The notes below the pieces were generated by a model. It did no database searches. It was given only the letters and a program-made list of their open reading frames with translations, and had not been told where the DNA came from. Positions 7,242 to 7,471 of a stretch of 7,471 bases of DNA are shown here, piece by piece. The stretch covers positions 1-7,471 of the forward strand of contig NZ_DASUCC010000059.1 in NCBI RefSeq assembly GCF_035762905.1. The letters are read 5' to 3'. The DNA is from DASYTH01 sp035762905 (lineage in GTDB: Bacteria > Actinomycetota > Actinomycetes > Mycobacteriales > Pseudonocardiaceae). A program made the translations under genes and the position numbers. Within the stretch, counting starts at the first letter, position 1. Each line of letters opens with the position of its first letter.

Positions 7242-7471
7242 ATGAGCGCGACATTTGGTTGGTTGCGTCGTCAGCTTGCCGGGGTGGTTGCGGTGGTGTT
7301 GGTGGCGGGGATGTTTGTGGTGGGTCGGGTGGGGTTTCCGTCGGCGGCGGAGGCGGAGGTGATGGCGTCGGGGTTTGGGTTTGCGCCGATGTCGGTGGCG
7401 ATGCCGTCGGGGTTCGCGCAGCAGGAGATTCGGCGGGTCAATCGGGATTACCAGCATATTGATGCGTGGAT
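7242..7471 (+). CDS. unbV: UnbV-family enediyne biosynthesis protein (SgcE4-like), N-terminal 76 codons, cut by window end
   Basis: From the ATG at 7242 the frame is open to the window edge. The start MSATFGWLRRQLAG has basic residues followed by a hydrophobic stretch (about residues 12-28), then SAAEAE, a possible AEA cleavage site near residue 38. This predicts a secreted or membrane-anchored protein. Residues 45-76, with FAPMSVAMPSG then QQEIRRVNRDYQHIDAW, match my recollection of the conserved N-terminal segment of UnbV proteins. These are typically about 600-700 residues, with FG-GAP-like repeats and a C-terminal ASPIC/UnbV domain, all beyond the window here. UnbV accompanies UnbL and UnbU in enediyne cassettes; its exact reaction is not established to my knowledge. 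Alternative in-frame starts at 7191 and 7104 lack good ribosome sites. Codon use is unlike its neighbours: third positions are 53 G, 17 T, 5 C and 1 A in 76 codons, and five of six Phe codons are TTT. Confidence 0.82.
   Translation, partial: MSATFGWLRRQLAGVVAVVLVAGMFVVGRVGFPSAAEAEVMASGFGFAPMSVAMPSGFAQQEIRRVNRDYQHIDAW

Noticed and set aside
7160..7462. 100-codon plus-strand frame at the right end
   Set aside because: Its Gly/Val-rich translation is the +1 shadow of the UnbV frame, which carries a leader and the recognisable QQEIRRVN segment.
1..7471. Insertion sequences, CRISPR arrays, tRNA or rRNA genes
   Set aside because: I saw no transposase motifs, regularly spaced repeats, terminal inverted repeats or RNA gene signatures on either strand.

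Overview
This window is the core of an enediyne biosynthetic gene cluster from a high-GC actinomycete. The organism call rests on strongly G/C-biased third codon positions, a typical actinobacterial type I iterative polyketide synthase (PKS), and Shine-Dalgarno sites of the GGAGG type. The genus cannot be read from the sequence.

Layout: two divergent transcription units separated by a short intergenic region. On the minus strand, a 1944-residue enediyne PKS (PKSE; 174-6008) is followed, 2 nt after its stop codon, by the hot-dog thioesterase partner (TEBC family, related to SgcE10/CalE7). Only the first 57 codons of the thioesterase lie inside the window (1-171). On the plus strand, a DUF1702/UnbL-family gene (6209-7090, possibly from 6164) is followed after about 150 nt by the start of an UnbV-family gene (7242 onward, cut by the window end). 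The two edge genes are partial and easy to miss because neither has both ends in the window.

How the genes work together: from characterised enediyne systems, the PKSE loads malonyl units and iteratively extends, ketoreduces and dehydrates a polyene on its own ACP, which is activated by the PKSE's built-in C-terminal phosphopantetheinyl transferase. The thioesterase releases the linear polyene. UnbL, UnbV and (expected just beyond the right edge, not seen here) UnbU are conserved companions whose biochemical roles in turning polyene into enediyne core are, to my knowledge, not settled. All expected PKSE active-site residues are present, so the PKS looks functional.

Points that stand out: a single in-frame TTA codon early in the PKSE (possible bldA-type control), the divergent split of the cassette around one ~200-bp regulatory region, an UnbL that appears short at its N-terminus, and an abrupt codon-usage shift to NNG/NNT in the UnbV start. 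The chemistry class (9- or 10-membered core) and the final product cannot be decided from this window.
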